A stretch of 64,000 nt of DNA, taken from NCBI GenBank assembly GCA_963825255.1, contig CAWGSF010000003.1, positions 124,001 through 188,000 of the forward strand, in the 5' to 3' direction. The notes under the pieces are model-generated. The model was not told the DNA's origin, did not search any database, and saw only the letters and a program-made list of their open reading frames with translations. The position numbers and the translations under genes are program-made. Position 1 is the first letter of the stretch, and every line of letters starts with the position of its first letter. Shown piece by piece: positions 46,894 through 55,502 of this stretch. The DNA comes from JAIBJN01 sp963825255 (lineage in GTDB: Bacteria > Actinomycetota > Thermoleophilia > Gaiellales > Gaiellaceae).

Positions 46894-46943
46894 ACCCGAG
46901 CGATCCTAGCGACCGCCGCTAGGCGTCCCCGAGGAGCGCGGCC

Positions 46944-47155
46944 GTGCACACTGGTTCGTCCTCTCCGAGCTCCTCGGCCGGGCCGGGACGCGTGCCACTC
47001 GAGGCCGAGCTTCTCGAAGCCGGCATGCTGCGCGAGCTCTACGGGACGGCAAGGGCATCACCCCGAGAGGCCGTGCGCAACTACAACGGCTCCTGGACGG
47101 AGTGGGGCACCTGGTCGACGGCCGATCGAGAAGGGCTCGTAGCCGGTCGCGCTAG
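46944..47155 (+). pseudogene. Thiosulfate sulfurtransferase (rhodanese) remnant
   Basis: The stretch NYNGSWTEWG is the C-terminal signature of thiosulfate sulfurtransferases. Upstream, LLEAGMLRELYG and, in another frame, GKGITPRG correspond to the region just before the active site. The segment that should hold the catalytic Cys is missing. I therefore read this as a frameshifted gene with an internal deletion. It lies in an otherwise empty gap between pcrA and the D-aminopeptidase gene. Confidence 0.6.
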
Positions 47156-47962
47156 AAGAAGAACTGCTGCCAGGCGGTCAGCCAGTCCTCCGCGCGCGAG
47201 ACGATGGTCAGAGGCGCGGTGATCTCGACGCCGTGGCGGAAGCGGAACCTGTCGGTGAGATCGGGCGAGGCGAATGTGACCTCGATCTCGCACGGGGTCC
47301 CCGGGTCGTACGGAGGGACGCGGTCGCGCTTCGCGATCGCCTCCTGCGCGCCGGCCTCGATGAGCGCCACGGGCTCGCACCGGCGGCACGTTTCGCGCGC
47401 TGAAGCGACCGAGGCCTTCCTTCACCTGGACGGTGACGAGCTCGGCGCCGAGCAGCTCGATCGCCTCCTCGCAGACCACGTCGTCCCCGGTGACGAGGAC
47501 GACCGGGCAGCTCCAGACACCACAGAGCGCCGCGTTGATGCCCGTCTCGCCGACCGAGACGCCGTTGAAGCGGAGGTCGCGATAGTCGCGCCCGGAGACC
47601 GTGTGGCTCATGACCCCGCGGGCCGAGCCGGCCTTCGCGTGCATGCCGACGAGCAGGGCGGCGTCGCAGCCAGCCTCGAGCGCGCCGGTGTAGTCGCTCC
47701 ACTCGTCCTGGACGACCCACTCGCAGTCCGGGTCGAGGAGCTCGGGAACGAGCGAGTTGAACGTCCATCCCTTGCCGGCGCCGTGGCAGTCCATGACGAC
47801 GATCTCGGTGGCGCCGGCGGCCTTCGCGCCGCGGACGGCCGCGTTGATCTCCTCGGTGTAGAGCTTCCGCCCTTCCTCGTAGAGCGCCTCGCCACCCTCG
47901 ACCTGCTCCCACTTGACGATGCCCGACACGCCCTCCATGTCGCTCGCGATCAGGATTCTCAT
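47152..47962 (-). CDS. M55 D-aminopeptidase (DppA-like), apparent frameshift
   Basis: About 269 residues of the zinc D-aminopeptidase family. It opens MRILIASDMEGVSGIV with the Asp-x-Glu-Gly metal motif, then VMDCHGAGKGW, GMHAKAGSARGVMSHT with the HxK site, and NGVSVGETGINAALCG. A shift near 47393 (GCC-C-GTG) precedes the C-terminal ALIEAGAQEAI. It cleaves D-amino-acid peptides, as in wall-peptide recycling. ATG overlaps the CinA-like stop as ATGA. Confidence 0.88.
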
Positions 47963-48696
47963 GCGGGCCTCCTCGCCTGCTCGTTCAGAGCCGCCTCGAG
48001 CCAGCTCGCCGCCTCGGTCAGCGCCTCCGCGTCGGCCGACTTGAGCACCACCTCCACCTCCGGGCCCGTGTCGAGGAACTGCGGATAGCTCCCCACGGTG
48101 ACGGTCGGATGACGCCTGGTCGCCTCCTCGAGGACGGCGACGATCTGCCCCTCGCCGGTGCGGTACCGGCGCCGCCAGGCCCCGATCGGCGGGCCCTGGA
48201 AGCGCTCCACGAGCGTCTCGAACATCGCCTCCATCTCCCGCGGCAGGCCGGGAAGCACGTGGACGTTGCCGATGACGAAGCCGGGAGCGCCTCCGAGCGG
48301 GTTCTCGAGCGGCGCCGCGCCCTGCGGGAGCATCGCCCAGCGGGCCGCGTAGTCGCCGAGCCCGCGCGGCCCGAAGCGCTCGCGGAGCCGCGCGGCGAGC
48401 TCGGGCATCTCGACGCACGGGACGCCGAACGTGGCGGCGACCGCCTCGCGCGTGAGGTCGTCAGGGGTGCCGCCGAGGCCTCCGGTGACGACGACGACCT
48501 CGGCGCGGCCCATCTCGGGCCCGAGGAACGCGACGACCTCCTCGACCGAGTCGCGAACGGCCGCCACGAGCCGTACCTCGAGCCCGACCTCGCCCAGCCG
48601 GCGCGCGAGCCAGGAGGCGTTCGTGTTCTCGACGTCGCCCGAGACGATCTCGTTGCCGACCGTGAGGACGACCGCGCTCACGGGCCGCTTCGCCAT
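47959..48696 (-). CDS. CinA N-terminal-type (molybdopterin-binding fold) protein
   Basis: A 245-residue protein comprising the CinA/MoaB-like domain without the C-terminal deamidase. It has VLTVGNEIVSGDVENTNASWLARRL, the loop VVVTGGLGGTPDDLTREAVA and VIGNVHVLPGLPREMEAMF. Such domains hydrolyse ADP-ribose or NMN-related substrates in CinA proteins. The ATG beginning MAKRP is preferred to the GTG seven codons up. Coupled to the D-aminopeptidase gene. Confidence 0.85.
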   Translation of the reverse strand: MAKRPVSAVVLTVGNEIVSGDVENTNASWLARRLGEVGLEVRLVAAVRDSVEEVVAFLGPEMGRAEVVVVTGGLGGTPDDLTREAVAATFGVPCVEMPELAARLRERFGPRGLGDYAARWAMLPQGAAPLENPLGGAPGFVIGNVHVLPGLPREMEAMFETLVERFQGPPIGAWRRRYRTGEGQIVAVLEEATRRHPTVTVGSYPQFLDTGPEVEVVLKSADAEALTEAASWLEAALNEQARRPA

Positions 48697-48721
48697 GGGC
48701 GCGAGTATAGGTCGCACCGGG

Positions 48722-49399
48722 TCAGACCCAGACGACCTCGGTCCGCGCCCGCCGCTCGTAACGCTCGATCACGCGGCGCAGCTCCGGTCCGATCGCGAGA
48801 GCGATGATCACGTTCCCGATCGCATGGGCCATGCTGAACGGGAAGCCGCGGCTCATCTGCACGGTGAGCGCCTGCCAGGTGTGCGGGTAGAAGCTGTACC
48901 ACTCCCAGACGTCCATGAGGGAGCTGAACCCGAGGCCGAGCACGAAGCATGCGGCCGCGAGGGCGACCCGGCCGCGAAGGAGCGGCGCCGCGACCCCGCC
49001 GGCCACCCCGCAGAGGCCCCACGCGAGCATCTGCCACGGCGTCCAGACGCCCTGGCCGAGGAAGAAGTTCGAGGCGAGCGCGGCCAGCGCGCCGACCGCG
49101 AAGCCGCGCCGCGGGCCGAGCGCGACGCCCGCGACGACGACGATCACGGTGACCGGCTGGACGCCGGGCACCGGTGCGAACAGCAGTCGCCCGGCGGCGG
49201 CCACCCCCGCGAGCGTCGCCACGAGGGCGATGTCCTTGACCGACGACGTCCCGCCCTCGTGCCACGCGAAGCCGGCTGTGAGCGCGGCCAGCGCGGCGAG
49301 GAGCAGCGCAAGCCCACCACGTTCCGAGTCGAGGGCCGCCCAGGCGGAGGCGCCGAGCGTGGCGAGCGCCGCGACGAGGACGACGCTACGAGGCGACAT
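48722..49399 (-). CDS. ECF transporter substrate-specificity component, probably cobalamin
   Basis: A 225-residue membrane protein with six or more helices. GPRRGFAVGALAALASNFFLGQGVWTPWQMLAWGLCGV is typical of ECF S-components of the CbrT/DUF6580-like type that share an energising module. The start ATG overlaps the ATPase stop. It is the last gene of an operon headed by a cobalamin riboswitch, so vitamin B12 or a precursor is the likely substrate. Confidence 0.8.
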   Translation of the reverse strand: MSPRSVVLVAALATLGASAWAALDSERGGLALLLAALAALTAGFAWHEGGTSSVKDIALVATLAGVAAAGRLLFAPVPGVQPVTVIVVVAGVALGPRRGFAVGALAALASNFFLGQGVWTPWQMLAWGLCGVAGGVAAPLLRGRVALAAACFVLGLGFSSLMDVWEWYSFYPHTWQALTVQMSRGFPFSMAHAIGNVIIALAIGPELRRVIERYERRARTEVVWV

Positions 49400-50729
49400 C
49401 GCCGTTCCCTCCGAGCACGACGCGCCGGTCGGCCGCGAACGAGCGGTCGTGGGTGGCCACGAGCGCCGTTCGGCCGAGTGATGCGTAGGCGAAGAGCCAG
49501 TCCGAGATCTCGGCCTTGCGCCGCGGATCGATGCCGCGCGTGGGCTCGTCGAGGACGAGCAGCTCCGGCTCCGCGACCGCGACTGCCGCGAGGCCGAGCC
49601 GCTCGCGCTCGCCGCTGGAGAGGTCTCGCGGGTGGCGCTCGCCGAACGCTCCGAGCCCGACACGTTCGAGGGCCGCCCGCGCGCGGCGATCGTCGCCGAC
49701 CGCGAGCGCGACCTCGTCGAGCGCCCGCTCGCGGACGAGGTAGCGGCCGGGGTCCTGGGAGAGGTACCCGGCGCGGACCGTTCGCTCCACCGTTCCGCCC
49801 TGGGGCTCGAGAAGGCCCGCCGCGAGCTTGGCGAGGGTCGTCTTCCCCGAGCCGTTGGGCCCCTCGAGCACGACGACCTCGCCCAGGGCGAGGTCGAGGT
49901 CGACGCCGTCGAGGACGGGCCGGCCGTTCCCGTAGCCGAAGACCACGCCGCGCGCGCTGAGCACGGTCTCGCCGGGGCGCGGCGCGTGCCCGTTCGGCGC
50001 CTGAGCGTCCGGAAGGAAGGCCGGGCGATGCTCCGCGAGCCATGCGAGGGCCGCGTCGCGGGGAGCGTCGAGGAGGACCCGGCCCTCCTCGAGGAAGAGC
50101 ACGCGCTCGGCCAGCGCCAGCGCGCGCGCGGTGCGCTGCTCGGCGAGCATGACGGCGACGCCGAGGTCCTCGACCAGGTCGAGGAACCGCTCGGCCGCCT
50201 CGGGGTCGAGCTGCGAGGTCGGCTCGTCGAGGAGCAGGAGCCGCGGACGCAGCGCGAGCGCCGACGCCAGGCAGACGCGCTGAAGCTCGCCGCCGGAGAG
50301 CTCCGCCGTGCGCCGGCCCGCGAGATGCGCGGCACCGACGGCATCGAGCGCCTCGTGAACCTGTGGCCAGATCTCCGGCGGCGGCGTGCCCAGGTTCTCG
50401 AGCCCGAACGCGACCTCGTTCCCGACCCGGGCCATCACGACCTGGTCCTCCGGGTCCTGGAAGACGGTCGCGACCGTCCCGACGAGGTCGGCCGGCCTGG
50501 CGCCGCGCGTGTCGAGGCCGCCGACGACGACCGTCCCGCGGAAGCGGCCGCCGTGGAAGTGAGGCACGAGCCCGGCGAGCGCGCGCAGGAGCGTCGACTT
50601 CCCGCAGCCGGACGGGCCGAGCACGGCGACGACCTCGCCGTCCTCGACCTCGACCGAGACGTCCTGGAGCGCGGGCGAGCCCGCCTCCGCGTAGGCGTAC
50701 GTCAGCCGGTCGACGACCGCTAGAGCCAT
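49386..50729 (-). CDS. ECF transporter ATPase, fused EcfA-EcfA' domains
   Basis: A 447-residue protein with two ABC ATPase domains in tandem. The first has Walker A GPSGCGKST near residue 38, FQDPEDQVV Q-loop, LSGGELQR signature and LLLDEPTSQLDP. The second has GPNGSGKTT near 276, LSSGERERLGLAA and LVLDEPTRGIDP. ECF modules usually use two separate ATPases, here joined by a linker near residue 225. It overlaps ecfT by ten bases and the S-component by 14. Confidence 0.92.
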   Translation of the reverse strand: MALAVVDRLTYAYAEAGSPALQDVSVEVEDGEVVAVLGPSGCGKSTLLRALAGLVPHFHGGRFRGTVVVGGLDTRGARPADLVGTVATVFQDPEDQVVMARVGNEVAFGLENLGTPPPEIWPQVHEALDAVGAAHLAGRRTAELSGGELQRVCLASALALRPRLLLLDEPTSQLDPEAAERFLDLVEDLGVAVMLAEQRTARALALAERVLFLEEGRVLLDAPRDAALAWLAEHRPAFLPDAQAPNGHAPRPGETVLSARGVVFGYGNGRPVLDGVDLDLALGEVVVLEGPNGSGKTTLAKLAAGLLEPQGGTVERTVRAGYLSQDPGRYLVRERALDEVALAVGDDRRARAALERVGLGAFGERHPRDLSSGERERLGLAAVAVAEPELLVLDEPTRGIDPRRKAEISDWLFAYASLGRTALVATHDRSFAADRRVVLGGNGDVAS

Positions 50730-51487
50730 GAGGCTGCGACGGCGACGAGGAGGACGGCTCCGACGACGGCCACGCGGTCGAGGTGGCCCCAGGGAGGCTG
50801 CGGCGCCTTCGTGTGCCCGGGTCGGCCGAACCCGCGCGCCTCCATCGCCTCGGCGAGGTTGGACGCGCGCTCCAGGGAGCCCGCCACGAGCGGCGAGACG
50901 AGGCGGGCGTGCCCGCGGGCGCCGTCGACGGGAACGCCGCGCCCGCGCACGGCCTCGGCCAGGCCCGCGCCGTCCCGTTCGAGCGACGGGACGAGGCGGG
51001 TCGCGAGAGCGACCGCCAGTGCCGAGCGCCGCGCGAACCCGGCCGCGGAGACGAGACGGTCATGGTCGACGAGGAGCGCGTACACCGTGAACGCGAGGGC
51101 GATCGCGACGAGGCGAAGCGCCTGGAGCGCCGCGATCTCGAGCTCCTCGCGGGTGACGTCGAGCTTGCCGAGGACCGGGACCGTCGGGCCCGACCAGAGG
51201 ACGTGGTAGCCGAGCGTCGTCAGGAACGGGGAGAGCAGCAGCACCCCGAGGCCGGAGCCGAGGATGCCGATGAGGTACGGGCGCCGGCGAGAGGCCGGCG
51301 CCCGCAGCGAGACGGCCAGGAGAACCGCGGCGAGGACGGCGACGGCGGCGAGCTCCTCGGCGAGCAGGGCCGCCGCCGCCGCCGCTCCCAGGAGGAGCGC
51401 CGCCGGGACGGGCGCGAGGCTGAGCGCTCCTACTCCGCGTCTGCCGGGATCTCGCAGTTCTTCTTCCAGTTGTGCAGATCCCACCAC
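50720..51487 (-). CDS. ECF transporter transmembrane component EcfT
   Basis: About 255 residues with several hydrophobic helices. It has the two cytoplasmic coupling motifs with Ala-Arg-Gly: AEAVRGRGVP and AEAMEARGFGR, which dock onto the ATPases. The first hydrophobic helix begins right at the stop of the upstream lipoprotein gene, where no ATG, GTG or TTG exists. The nearest usable starts are paired GTGs at 51487/51484 inside that gene, giving a 58-base overlap. The start is uncertain. Confidence 0.85.
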   Translation of the reverse strand: MVGSAQLEEELRDPGRRGVGALSLAPVPAALLLGAAAAAALLAEELAAVAVLAAVLLAVSLRAPASRRRPYLIGILGSGLGVLLLSPFLTTLGYHVLWSGPTVPVLGKLDVTREELEIAALQALRLVAIALAFTVYALLVDHDRLVSAAGFARRSALAVALATRLVPSLERDGAGLAEAVRGRGVPVDGARGHARLVSPLVAGSLERASNLAEAMEARGFGRPGHTKAPQPPWGHLDRVAVVGAVLLVAVAASWL

Positions 51488-51891
51488 TCGACGTCCCCCT
51501 CTTCGAGGGTGATCTCGGCGGCGCCCTTCTCCGCCGCCACGCCGTTGACGTAGTAGAGCCAGTAGAGCTCCTTGCCCTCGTTCTGGTCGACGCCCTCGAT
51601 GCCGGTGACGAACTTCCCGCCCTGGTCGACGTCGATGTCCGCGACGCTGTCGAGCGCCTGCATCGCCGTGAGGCCGGAATCGACCTCCGTCTTGCCGAGA
51701 ACGACCTTCTTGCCGCAGCCGGTCGTGATCAGGACGGCGGTCGGATCCGCGGCCGGCTCGGTCTCGGCCGCCTGCGTCGAGGCCGCGGGCGCCGCCTGGT
51801 CGGAGGGCTCGTCGCCGTCGTCGCCGCCGCACGAGGCGAGGACGAGCGCGACGATCACCGCAAGGACGAGTGCGAGGGGTCGGTAGAGCAC
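51430..51891 (-). CDS. DUF4430 lipoprotein, candidate cobalamin-binding protein
   Basis: A 153-residue lipoprotein. The signal peptide ends in LVLASC with lipid Cys near residue 21, then an acidic/Thr-Ala linker. Residues 50-150 are a DUF4430 domain (DSGLTAMQALDSVADI, VTGIEGVDQNEGKELYWLYYVNGVAAEKGAAEITLEEGD in outline), which is related to the transcobalamin beta domain. GTG start with AAGGAGG upstream. Located directly behind a B12 riboswitch and before ECF genes, it may capture corrinoids for the transporter. Confidence 0.82.
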   Translation of the reverse strand: MLYRPLALVLAVIVALVLASCGGDDGDEPSDQAAPAASTQAAETEPAADPTAVLITTGCGKKVVLGKTEVDSGLTAMQALDSVADIDVDQGGKFVTGIEGVDQNEGKELYWLYYVNGVAAEKGAAEITLEEGDVEWWDLHNWKKNCEIPADAE

Positions 51892-51914
51892 GTTTCCTCC
51901 TTCCGCGAGGGGAA

Positions 51915-52085
51915 CGGGTCTCGGCGGGCGTCAGGTCTTCTGACTCGGGGCTCCCTCCCCCACCGCCTTCCCGGCCCGCGGGCCAGTGGCGCTTCGGCGG
52001 GTGAGCGTCTCCCCTTACAGCGGCGGGACCGTGCCGGACTCGCACCGGCTTCCCTTGACCGCTCGCCTTCTGTTCGGCCGGAGCA
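51915..52085 (-). promoter_or_regulatory. Cobalamin (adenosylcobalamin) riboswitch
   Basis: On the minus strand the conserved elements follow in order: GCCGGTGCGAGTCCGGC, ACGGTCCCGCCGCTGTAA, then a large GC-rich variable arm, and the closing B12 box GAGTCAGAAGACCTG. It ends about 25 bases before the ribosome site of the DUF4430 gene. There is no T-tract terminator, so translational control is likelier. It should reduce ECF/B12 uptake when cobalamin is plentiful. Confidence 0.92.
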
Positions 52086-52110
52086 TACTCCTCGACTAGG
52101 CTGGGATGCG

Positions 52111-52458
52111 GTGGCGACCACGCGTCTCAACCTGTGGCTGCCGGTCGTCCTGTGGGCCGGCCTGATCTTCACGCTCTCGGCGATCCCCGGCCTCGGCACC
52201 GGCCTGGGCACCTGGGATCTCGTCCTGCGCAAGCTCGCGCACATGGCCGAGTACGCGGTCCTCGGGGCGCTGCTCGTGCGGGCGGTCCAGCGCGAGCCGA
52301 TCGCCGTGCTCATCGGGTCGGCCTACGCGGTCACCGACGAGGTCCACCAGGCGTTCGTGACCGGGCGCCACGCGTCGCCCCTCGACTGGCTGATCGACAC
52401 CGCCGGGGTCATCGCCGGCGTTCTGCTCTACACGCGCTGGGCGGCCACGCGGGCGTGA
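52111..52458 (+). CDS. VanZ-like membrane protein
   Basis: A 115-residue protein with three to four helices. It shows the VanZ-like signature: PVVLWAGLIFTLSAIPG, then KLAHMAEYAVLGALL and AYAVTDEVHQAFVTGRHASPLDWLIDTAGV. The family includes a teicoplanin-resistance accessory protein, but most members are uncharacterised. GTG start, overlapping the next gene as GTGA. It is divergent from the cobalamin riboswitch. Confidence 0.85.
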   Translation: MATTRLNLWLPVVLWAGLIFTLSAIPGLGTGLGTWDLVLRKLAHMAEYAVLGALLVRAVQREPIAVLIGSAYAVTDEVHQAFVTGRHASPLDWLIDTAGVIAGVLLYTRWAATRA

Positions 52459-52939
52459 GGGCCGTCGCCGTCGACCTCGACGCGCTCGGCGACACGCGCC
52501 CGCTCTGGCGGGACTTCCTGGCGGACTCGGCTCGTCGCTACGCGTCGATCGCGGCACTCGACGCCAGAGGCTCTCCCGGAGGACCGGGCGGCGGCGGCCG
52601 AGGAGCTCGACCGCTGGGCGGCGGCCGGCGTCGGCGACTGGCGCGGCGCGCTCGCGCGGTTCGCGGAGGATCGCGCGCCCGTCTACCTGCGGCCGAGCGC
52701 CGAGGCGAGCGCGTCGCTCAGGGCGCCTCGGAGCGGCCGGGAGGCGGGTCGGCGTCTTCACCGACGCGCCCGAAGCGCTCGCCGAGATCGCCCTGGCGCA
52801 CCTGGGCGCCACCAGGCGGATCGAGGCCGTGGAGACCGGCGCGGGAGCGCGAGAGCGGCTCCTCGGGCGACTCGGCTCCGACGCGGTCGTGGCGGAGACC
52901 CTCGACGACCTGGCTAAGATCAGCGCGGATGCCGACTGA
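52455..52939 (+). CDS. HAD-like hypothetical protein, apparent frameshifts
   Basis: About 160 residues read across two extra bases (near 52570 and 52727). It opens MRAVAVDLDALGDTRPLWRD, a HAD-like strand with the DxD pattern, then an Ala-rich cap, and later RRVGVFTDAPEALAEIALAHLGA, which fits HAD motif II (FTDAPE). Catalytic completeness is unclear. The frame length of 485 bases is consistent with exactly two single-base insertions. It overlaps both neighbours. Confidence 0.6.
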
Positions 52940-53156
52940 GCGCAAGCCTCTCGAGGACCGCCAGCTCGACGCGATCCTCGAGCGCCTCGACCGTCTCTGC
53001 GACGAGGTGCACTCGCTGAACAGGCGCCTGGACACGCACGACCAGCTCGCGCGGATCACCCACGAGCTCTCGAGCCTGAACGAGTCGCTCCAGGCCCTCG
53101 CCTACGCCGCCCTCGGGCAGCAGGGCCCCCAGGTCCGCCGCCGCCGCAGCGCGTAG
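52929..53156 (+). CDS. Small coiled-coil protein
   Basis: A 75-residue, highly charged helical protein with heptad-like spacing (LDAILERLDRLCDEVHSLNRRL, LARITHELSSLNESLQAL). It ends in a basic tail RRRRSA. ATG lies within the preceding gene end. No family recognised. Probably an oligomerising regulator or scaffold. Confidence 0.55.
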   Translation: MPTERKPLEDRQLDAILERLDRLCDEVHSLNRRLDTHDQLARITHELSSLNESLQALAYAALGQQGPQVRRRRSA

Positions 53157-53351
53157 CCCTACGATCGTGAGGCGCGCGCGTCGCCTGGCTCGCAAGCGGC
53201 TTGTGTTCCACGGGCACAAGCACTTCGCCCGCTGATCGAAACGGCTTTCGGCCGCAGTGACGCCGAACCATCGCGATCAGATCGCTCGTGATTTGAAACA
53301 CAAGCGATCTCGCTGCCCGAACGCGCTCGGAGCGCGGCGTCGCGAAAGGGC
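53157..53351. repeat. Convergent intergenic region with two related inverted repeats
   Basis: GCTTGTG (53199-53205) faces CACAAGC (53215-53221). A longer pair, AGATCGCTCGTG (53279-53290) and CACAAGCGATCT (53299-53310), matches at 11 of 12 positions. The same GCTTGTG/CACAAGC core occurs in both. No gene is supported and neither hairpin has a T-tract, so ordinary intrinsic termination is doubtful. The region separates two convergent transcripts and could hold a bidirectional terminator or small RNA. Confidence 0.55.
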
Positions 53352-55394
53352 CTAGCCGTGGATGGATGCGATGATCGGGATCATGAGGATGGCGACGATG
53401 TTGGCGATCTTGATCATCGGGTTGATCGCCGGGCCGGCGGTGTCCTTGCAGGGATCGCCGACGGTGTCGCCCGTGACGGCCGCCGCGTGCGCCTCGGAGC
53501 CCTTGCCGCCGTAGGCGCCGTCCTCGATCAGCTTCTTCGCGTTGTCCCAGGCGCCGCCCCCCGAGGTCATGGCGATGGCGAGGAAGATGCCCGTCACGAT
53601 CGTGCCGATGAGCAGCCCCCCGAGCGCCTCGGGGCTGATGATGCCGACGATGATCGGGAAGGCCACCGGAATCAGGGCGGGCGCGAACATGCGCCTGATC
53701 GCCGAGCTCGTGACGATGTCGACGCAGCGGCTGTAGTCCGGCCTCCCGGTGCCCTCGAGGATGCCGGGGATCTCCCGGAACTGGCGTCGCACCTCGTCGA
53801 CGACCTGGCCGGCCACGCGACCGACTGCCTGCATCGCCAGCGAGGCGAAGAGGAACGGCATGAGCCCGCCGATGAAGAGGCCCGCGATCACCCACGGGTC
53901 CGAGAGCGAGAAGACGCTCGCGATCGCGTCCTCCTCGAGCCCGCGCTGGTACTCGTCAAAGAGGATGAGCGCGGCCAGCCCCGCGGAGCCGATCGCGTAG
54001 CCCTTCGTCACGGCCTTCGTCGTGTTCCCGACGGCGTCGAGCGAATCGGTGATCCCGCGGACGGACTCGTCGAGGTCGGCCATCTCGGCGATGCCCCCAG
54101 CGTTGTCGGTCACCGGGCCATAGGCGTCGAGGGCGACGATCAGGCCGGTCATGGAGAGCTGCGCCATGACGGCGACGCCGATCCCGTAGAGGCTGTCGGC
54201 CACCTCGTAGGCGGCGACGACGCCGACGGCGATGACGAGCACCGGGATGGCTGTCGCCCGCATCCCGACGGCGAGGCCCTCGATGATGTTGGTCGCGTGG
54301 CCGGTCTGCGACGAGCGGGCGATGGACTTGACCGGGCCCCAGCGCGTGCCCGTGTAGTACTCCGTGATCGCCACCAGGGCGAAGGTGATGATGAGCCCGA
54401 TCAGCGCGGAGCCGTAGAGCTCGCCGAAGGTGAAGGCCCCCTCGTCGAAGGCCATCGTCACGGGGATGAACCCGATCGCCGAGAGGACGGTGGCGACCAC
54501 GACCGCCTTGTAGAGCGCGTTCATGATCGACCCGCCGCGGCCGACGCGGGCGAAGAAGATCCCGATCGCGGTCGCGATGATGGAGACACCGCCGATTGCG
54601 AGCGGGTACAGGGGCAGCCCGCCTGCCGGGAACGCCGTCCCGAGGAGCATGACGGCGACGGTGGTGACCGCGTAGGTCTCGAACAGGTCGGCCGCCATGC
54701 CGGCGCAGTCGCCGACGTTGTCGCCCACGTTGTCCGCGATCACGGCGGGGTTCCGCGGATCGTCCTCGGGGATGCCGGCCTCGATCTTCCCCACGAGGTC
54801 GGCGCCGACGTCGGCCGCCTTCGTGTAGATGCCGCCGCCGAGCCTGGCGAAGACGGAGATGAGCGAGCCGCCGAAGGCCAGGCCGATGAGGTCGTCGATC
54901 GCGTCGTCCTGCGAGATGTCGAACCATTCGGTCAGCACCCCGTAGTAGCCGGCGACGCCGAGCAGGCCCAGGCTGACGACGAGAAGACCGGTGACCGACC
55001 CGGCGCGGAAGGCCACGTTCAGAGCGGGCGTGAGGCCGCGCTTCGCCGCCTCTGCCGTGCGGACGTTCGCCCTCACCGCGACGTTCATCCCGATGAACCC
55101 GGCCGCAGCCGAGAGGATCGCGCCGACGAGGAAGCCGATCGCAGTTCCCCACCCGAGCTTGGGATAGAAGCCGAGGAGGAGAAAGGGGACGATCGCGACG
55201 ATCGCGATCGTCGTGTACTGGCGGCGCAGGTACGCCGCCGCGCCCTCCTGCACCGCGCGGGCGATCTCGCGCATGCGCTCGGTGCCCGCGGGCTGCTGGA
55301 GGATCCACCACGCGAGGTAGAGGCCAACGGCGATCCCGAACAGCGCCGACAGCAGCGCGAACAGGACTGTGTGGTTCTGGAAGAAGTCGGTCAC
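53352..55394 (-). CDS. hppA: Membrane-bound proton-pumping pyrophosphatase, K+-independent type
   Basis: A 680-residue integral membrane pump that couples pyrophosphate hydrolysis to proton export. About 16 helices. The PPi site is marked by YTKAADVGADLVGK and the Asp-rich DNVGDNVGDCAGMAADLFETY, with a second acidic set SGGGAWDNAKK and GDTVGDPCKDTAGPAINPM. The segment GNTTKAVTKGYAIGSA has Lys where K+-dependent enzymes have Ala, indicating potassium independence. ATG start. Separate from its neighbours. Confidence 0.95.
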   Translation of the reverse strand: MTDFFQNHTVLFALLSALFGIAVGLYLAWWILQQPAGTERMREIARAVQEGAAAYLRRQYTTIAIVAIVPFLLLGFYPKLGWGTAIGFLVGAILSAAAGFIGMNVAVRANVRTAEAAKRGLTPALNVAFRAGSVTGLLVVSLGLLGVAGYYGVLTEWFDISQDDAIDDLIGLAFGGSLISVFARLGGGIYTKAADVGADLVGKIEAGIPEDDPRNPAVIADNVGDNVGDCAGMAADLFETYAVTTVAVMLLGTAFPAGGLPLYPLAIGGVSIIATAIGIFFARVGRGGSIMNALYKAVVVATVLSAIGFIPVTMAFDEGAFTFGELYGSALIGLIITFALVAITEYYTGTRWGPVKSIARSSQTGHATNIIEGLAVGMRATAIPVLVIAVGVVAAYEVADSLYGIGVAVMAQLSMTGLIVALDAYGPVTDNAGGIAEMADLDESVRGITDSLDAVGNTTKAVTKGYAIGSAGLAALILFDEYQRGLEEDAIASVFSLSDPWVIAGLFIGGLMPFLFASLAMQAVGRVAGQVVDEVRRQFREIPGILEGTGRPDYSRCVDIVTSSAIRRMFAPALIPVAFPIIVGIISPEALGGLLIGTIVTGIFLAIAMTSGGGAWDNAKKLIEDGAYGGKGSEAHAAAVTGDTVGDPCKDTAGPAINPMIKIANIVAILMIPIIASIHG

Positions 55395-55502
55395 GGCTTC
55401 ACGAGGCGAGGCGCCGAACGAGTCCGGAAGGAGCTCGGCTCGGCAGCCCAGGCCGGAAACGGCCGGCGGAGTTCTATCACATCGTCCGGCACCCCCGACA
55501 GC

